In this document: positions 59,621 to 64,000 of the stretch, in pieces
Layout of the letters: each line of letters starts with the position of its first letter
Position numbering within the stretch: the stretch's first letter is position 1
DNA from: Pyrocephalus nanus
Lineage: Eukaryota; Chordata; Aves; Passeriformes; Tyrannidae
NCBI GenBank assembly: GCA_038380795.1
Contig: CM076280.1
Coordinates: 7,179,501-7,243,500, forward strand
DNA: 64,000 nt
Direction of reading: 5' to 3'
Notes under the pieces: model-generated
Databases searched by the model: none
The model's input: the letters and a program-made list of their open reading frames with translations, nothing else
What the model was told of the DNA's origin: nothing
Made by a program: the position numbers and the translations under genes

Positions 59621-59697
59621 TCTGTGTCACCTTCTCAAAAGGTCTGTCCGTGGGTGGGAACCACCCACGGACAGACCTTTGGAGAGGGTGACACAGA
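59621..59697. repeat. Inverted repeat, 37-bp arms, 3-nt loop
   Basis: The left arm at 59621-59657 is the reverse complement of 59661-59697 except for two mismatches. The loop is gaa. The arms contain ggtctgtccgtgggtgg at their inner ends. As RNA it would fold into a single long stem. No target-site duplication or known repeat family was recognised. Confidence 0.93.
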
Positions 59698-59854
59698 AAA
59701 AGGCAGGTGATGGTGCTTTCCCCTCCGGACCCCTGGGACAGTGGGAGGGAATTTCTTGTGTTGCTCAGCCTTCTCCCATCAGAGATTTGTGGCCAAAGAT
59801 GCTCCTCAGCCCCTTCCTGAGGCTTGACAGCACCCCACCAACCCTGCCTCCTCC

Positions 59855-59925
59855 TTCACGGAATGTGGCTGCAATTAATTCATTAAATGCTTCCGCTGAC
59901 GCAGGAGCTGGCTGTGCCAAAACAC
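59855..59925. promoter_or_regulatory. Small candidate island in PRRX2 intron 1
   Basis: Contains ggctgcaattaattcattaa followed by atgcttccgctgacg. It is about 160 bp from the large inverted repeat. Confidence 0.3.
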
Positions 59926-60670
59926 CGTTCCTGGGGCCTGTGCTTGGCTGGGTGAGCGCTGTGCTGGGCTGTGCAGGAGCCTCTGGCATGGTGGGAAGGG
60001 CTGGGAAGTATTCCTGGACTGCTGGGCCTCCAGCCCAGCCTGCAGCCTTTACCTGCAGCCGTGTGGATTTCACCAGCTTTCAGCTTTCAGGGCATCCCGT
60101 TTAAATCACAGCCCGTGACTCAGCTGGCTGATTCCTCACCTGGCATCTCCAGCATCTGGTTCCCTTCTTCATCTCCTTCATCCCCTCTCTTCCTCCCTCC
60201 TTACTGTGACCTCCTGATCTTGTCCCTCTCGTGTGCTTGGGTTTTGCAGAAGATACATCACGGCTGCCCTTCCTGGAGAGGTGGCTTTGAATCCACTCAC
60301 GGCTCTCACCAGTGGATTTGGTGGCTAATTTGGTGCCTGGGATCATCCTTAAGGGAAGCAGGGTCCCACAACACAGGGATATTCCTTTTCCAGGTTCCTT
60401 CTGTCCCCAATACCCATCTAAGCATCCCATTCCCAATGTATTTGCTGCACTAAAGGAGGGGATGAGCCAAAAAAAGGCTCCAGTGCCACCACTGGGTTGC
60501 AAGCACAGGTTGGGCACATCCCCACTGGGATGCAGGGATGCTGCTGGCTCAGCCAGCTCTCCAGGACCTTCCCAGCTTGCTCAGGCTCTCGACTGGACAT
60601 GCTGTGATGGGTGCTCAGACACCAACCCCAGCATCTGGGGGTGTGAGGTGAAAAGCCTTCTGGGCTCAGG

Positions 60671-60723
60671 GGAGCATTCCTTCTGGGAATGCTCCATGCA
60701 GGCTATGCATGGAGCATTCCCAG
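60671..60723. repeat. Nested overlapping perfect inverted repeats
   Basis: ctgggaatgctccatgca (60683-60700) is perfectly inverted at 60706-60723 with a 5-nt loop. A third copy, ggagcattcc at 60671-60680, pairs perfectly with 60686-60695. The two hairpins share the middle segment and exclude each other. Confidence 0.93.
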
Positions 60724-60954
60724 GGCTACAGCACTGCCAGGCAGGATCCTCCCAAAAACTGGGTGTCTCTGTGGCTGGGGGTAGAGAACCAAGGTGCTGG
60801 GTGGTTTCTGGCTGGTGCAGAGGCAGCTCCATAACCATAAAACAGTCTGCTGCTGCCTGTCAGTGAGCACAGGCTAAGGCCCTCCCGGGACAGCCTTGGC
60901 CTCTTTCTTGGTCCAGGCTTTTGCTGCTCCTTTTTAACAGAGACACTTTTCCCC

Positions 60955-61125
60955 CAGCAAAACTGGCAGCCTGTAAAAACGTGTCAGCGTTTCAGTTTTT
61001 TCACAATTAATGAGGTGAAACATCCTCGGAAACATTTCGCTGTAATGTTTCTCCAGTAGCTGGGACTTGCCCCTCTCTTAAATTTTTCATGTGCGCCACT
61101 TGAGCTGAGAAAGTTTCCTTCGGAC
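60955..61125. promoter_or_regulatory. Candidate conserved non-coding island in PRRX2 intron 1
   Basis: Contains ttcacaattaatgaggtgaa, acatttcgctgtaatgtttc and ttaaatttttcatgtgcgcc. Confidence 0.4.
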
Positions 61126-61924
61126 TCAGCACATTTGGACCCCCCTGGCTTCAACCTCCCCCCAGAGCCTCCAGCATTCCCAGGGTCTTCACGAGGCTGG
61201 GGTTGGGCTGGAGGGGGAGCAGGGAGTGGTGGTGGGTCGGGATGAGGAGGTCGGAGCCTGCTCCCAGCAGTGCGAGGAGGGATGGATTTGAACCTCACAG
61301 GGTCAAACAAAGCTGGGACCAACACCCCTTGGGCAGAGGTTGGTGGCCCCAAAGGGCTTCTTCCCTGGGTAGGGGTGTGAAACCACCCAGAAAACAAGAT
61401 TTATGCCCATAGGGTTTGGCCCCCAAGCTGTGACTCTGCATTGGTCCTGTTGGATTCCCAGGCTGGACTCACTGGTGGCTGCAGGAAAGTGCACAGAACC
61501 ACAGTTCTGTGACCCAGCACACATGAGGGGGCAGCTTGCAGCTGCTTCTCAGCCCTCCAGGGTTCCCAAGATGATCTGGGAAGATTTAAGACCTGTAGTG
61601 GCATAGGCAGCTCCCACCATCAGTTTTGCAACAAGCCCTGTGCCCCCCGTGAGCAGGGACAACTGTCTGCCTCCCCTCTGGCCTGTGGAGCATCCCTCCT
61701 GCCTGCAAAGCCCCAGTGTGGGCAGATAAAACCCCTCCCAGGCTCCCAGACTGTCCCAAACCACATCCCAAGGCAGGGCAGTAGCTGGGAGCAGCTGCTG
61801 GAGAGAGAGGGGGTGCAGCCCACGCCCCCCCAAATCACACCTTGGGGTGTCTCGGCTGAAGGTTACAGGACAAAAAGGAGCTGGAGCAGGGGGGCACTGC
61901 GGAGGGGCAATTCCCAAACCCCAG

Positions 61925-62700
61925 AGCTTCGCTCCAGCTCACTGCAATCCGAGGGGAAACGCTTCCTCCCCATCGCATGATTTAGAGGAACAAGTTAAAC
62001 AATTGCACATGAAGCTCTGGCGCACGTCATCGCCGGAGCTCTCCTCGCTTCCCCCCGAGTGTCTAAAGGGATGAAGGGAGTGCACATGTTTACCGAGAGA
62101 GACCATGGGAGAAACGAAAGACATTGTTTTTCCAAAGGATTTCTTGGCTGTAAAAGACCTCCACCACCCTGTGGCTTCCCTGATGAAGGCCCAGCGTTAA
62201 TTTGTTAAATCCACATCAAGTGCCCGGAGAACCCGTTGTTTATTTTTGCTAATTCAGCCGGCCGAGATCAAATTGGGGTTTTATTTGTTAAGGATAAACC
62301 TTAATTAATAAAAGCTATTTATTTAGTTAGAGCTGGCCGCAGCCTGAGGGTCAGATATGCCACGATCATTATTTCAAGTAAAACAAACCCAAAACGTCTC
62401 TCAACAGTTTGAAAAACGTAGAAACTTAGAGGGCTGAATTTATTTGTCTTAGGAAGAATTTACAGCTAATTCCCTCCAGGCTATTTCAACCCTTAAATTA
62501 TACCCAAGAAGAAAAGAGGGGAAAAAAAATACCATTCCAGGCAAAGAAGGGAAGTAAATGGTACGGCAGATTTGATCATTTTGGCTAGGGGGGGGTGTGA
62601 AAAATTTAAAGCTTAAAAGGTCTTTGGCAAACTGCTCGCAAATAAATGGAACGTGTGAAATAATTTAATGGCAGAAAACTCTTCGGGGCTGCAGGGTCTA
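61925..62700. promoter_or_regulatory. Large candidate conserved non-coding block in PRRX2 intron 1
   Basis: About 775 bp of unique, AT-richer sequence: gcatgatttagaggaacaag, taaacaattgcacatg, ttaatttgttaaatccac, tcaagtgcccgg, ccttaattaataaaagc, aatttatttgtcttagg, gcagatttgatcattttgg and gaaataatttaatggcag. It is the longest and most motif-dense island in the window. Confidence 0.55.
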
Positions 62701-63059
62701 CATCACGGAGGAAAATGAAACACTTTGGGGGGAGATGTAGCCCAGGCTTTTTTGTGTAAGAGGGGTTGAACTCACTCCCTTCTGACCTGGTCCCTGAAAA
62801 AGGGGGGGTTTTTGCACCTCAAAGCCAAGTGTCAGAGCTGGATGCAGCCAAACCTTTCCCAGGATGTGGCAGTGCACACAGAGGGGGTTTGCGGCATCAT
62901 CTGGGGGAGAGACAGGCTGGCAGTCAGGCGAGGTGACATCGTGCTCTGGGATGAGCAGTTTGCAGAGAACCCCCCCCAAACTGGGTGTCCAGAGGGGAGT
63001 CACCCCACAGAGAGACTGAAAAGCCATCCCAAGGGAGTATCCCTACCCAGGGACGCCGT

Positions 63060-63240
63060 GTCCCTGCAGCTCCGGCGTGTGAGCAGCTGGGAATGTCAGC
63101 GCTGGTTGGGGCTGGCTCCCAGCTGCACCGAGGCCGTTTATCGTGTGCTAATGGAGGTCGTAAGTCAGAGCCGGAGCCTCGGTGGAAATTAGTGAAAATT
63201 ACCTCTTTACAGCACTCGGCGGCTGCTGCGCGGGAGGTTG
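63060..63240. promoter_or_regulatory. Candidate conserved non-coding island in PRRX2 intron 1
   Basis: Contains gaggccgtttatcgtgtgct, aatggaggtcgtaagtcag and ggaaattagtgaaaattacc. Confidence 0.35.
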
Positions 63241-63764
63241 GGGGCCCTGCCAGCGTGGGGGCCCTCCTTGGCGAGCCCAGCGAGTCCTTCCTATGGAAAA
63301 CTAATAGGAGCACAGAGGGAAAAGGCAAGGGCTGGAAAAGAGGGCTTGGTTGGTGCCCAGCTGCACCAGAGCGGCTCTGCCCCACGGGGGGTGTTGCCTT
63401 TGCAAACGGGGCAGGACCCAGCACTCCCCAGTTCATGGCATGGAGGGATCCAGGCTTGTCAGCGTCAATGCTCCCACCTGGAAAAGGGGTTTGGGGTGAC
63501 TCCCAGCACCCCATGGCACCCGTAGGGCACAGCTCTGCCCCCGGGCTGGATGCAGCTCCTGGGCAGGCAGCATTTCCTGGGGCTGGGCAGCCCAGACAGG
63601 AGGCTGGGGGTTACCCAGGACACATCCAGCACCCCAAAACTCATCCACATCATGGGGGAAAATTCTCCTGTCTTTCCTAACACACTGGGGCAATTTAATT
63701 CTGAGCTCATCCTGCTCTGTGCAGAGTCCCTGCACCTCCCTCTCCCCATCCTCCCCCGCACGTC

Positions 63765-63880
63765 ATCTTTCGTTATTCAGTAATGTTATACCCCGGGTTT
63801 CCCCCTTCCCCTGCATTTTTTTTCCCCTTCAGTGGAAACTGTAATCAGTGGAAGATAAATACAATGAAGGTGGCTGGGGA
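63765..63880. promoter_or_regulatory. Candidate conserved non-coding island near the window end
   Basis: Contains tcgttattcagtaatgtta, aaactgtaatcagtgg and aagataaatacaatgaagg. Confidence 0.3.
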
Positions 63881-64000
63881 GAAGGCTCAGGAGCTCCTCT
63901 GACCTCAGGGTCGGACAACCAAGGCCTGCCCCAAATGAATCTCCAAATTGTAACTGCCAAAGGCAAGGGTTTGGCTTTCTCCAGAACCTCCCCAGGCACT

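Larger units (their letters stand above)
47140..64000 (+). other. PRRX2: PRRX2 intron 1 (partial; runs off the window)
   Basis: From the exon 1 donor to the window end I find no homeodomain-coding exon on either strand; the expected RNRTTF and VQVWFQNRR motifs are absent. The intron holds a GC minisatellite next to exon 1, other tandem repeats, two striking inverted repeats and a series of homeobox-motif-rich islands, listed separately. Long open frames here lack recognisable domains. The stretches 47,540-49,380, 51,000-53,480 and 57,850-59,600 show nothing I can name. Confidence 0.85.

Noticed and set aside
59127..60104. Open frame of about 325 codons in PRRX2 intron 1
   Set aside because: It runs through the large inverted repeat and GC-rich intronic sequence. 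It has no domain and no homology that I recognise.
47140..64000. Search for PRRX2 homeodomain exon 2
   Set aside because: No frame on either strand carries the paired-type homeodomain core or recognition helix, so the exon must lie beyond the window.

Overview
The window looks like bird nuclear DNA. The evidence is a CR1 LINE tail (about 45,262-45,450), very short introns (208 and 416 bp inside the NTMT1 coding sequence), low interspersed-repeat content, GC-rich microchromosome-like composition, and the gene order NTMT1 - ASB6 - PRRX2. That order matches human 9q34.11, whose chicken counterpart I recall as chromosome 17. I cannot name the species.

Layout. From 1 to about 30,650 I recognise no protein-coding exon. 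It is intergenic sequence upstream of NTMT1, with decayed MIR copies, simple repeats, and a series of short AT-richer, homeobox-motif-rich islands that look like conserved non-coding elements. NTMT1 (+) has a CpG-island promoter with two CRE sites near 30,711-30,729 and two probable untranslated exons. Its three coding exons lie between 32,539 and 33,834 and encode a 223-residue N-terminal methyltransferase. ASB6 (-) converges on it: its six coding exons lie between 38,848 and 35,833 and encode 424 residues with ankyrin repeats and a SOCS box. Its probable CpG-island promoter is at 39,850-40,150. A further 6.3 kb of intergenic DNA leads to the CpG-island promoter and first coding exon of the homeobox gene PRRX2 (+, 46,896-47,139). 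Everything from 47,140 to the window end is PRRX2 intron 1. The homeodomain exons are not in the window.

How the pieces relate. NTMT1 (nuclear N-terminal alpha-amino methyltransferase) and ASB6 (substrate adaptor of a Cullin-5 ubiquitin ligase) are housekeeping-type genes in opposite orientation. PRRX2 is a mesenchymal and limb developmental regulator. The many candidate regulatory islands, including one inside an NTMT1 intron and several in PRRX2 intron 1, fit a regulatory block centred on PRRX2 in which NTMT1 and ASB6 are bystanders. That is inference, because no alignment could be run.

The most unusual features I could read directly are a 37-bp-arm near-perfect inverted repeat with a 3-nt loop (59,621-59,697), a nested pair of mutually exclusive perfect hairpins (60,671-60,723), and GC-rich minisatellites beside all three promoters. 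I found no phage, CRISPR, or other novel gene system. The window is an ordinary vertebrate three-gene neighbourhood with a rich non-coding background.
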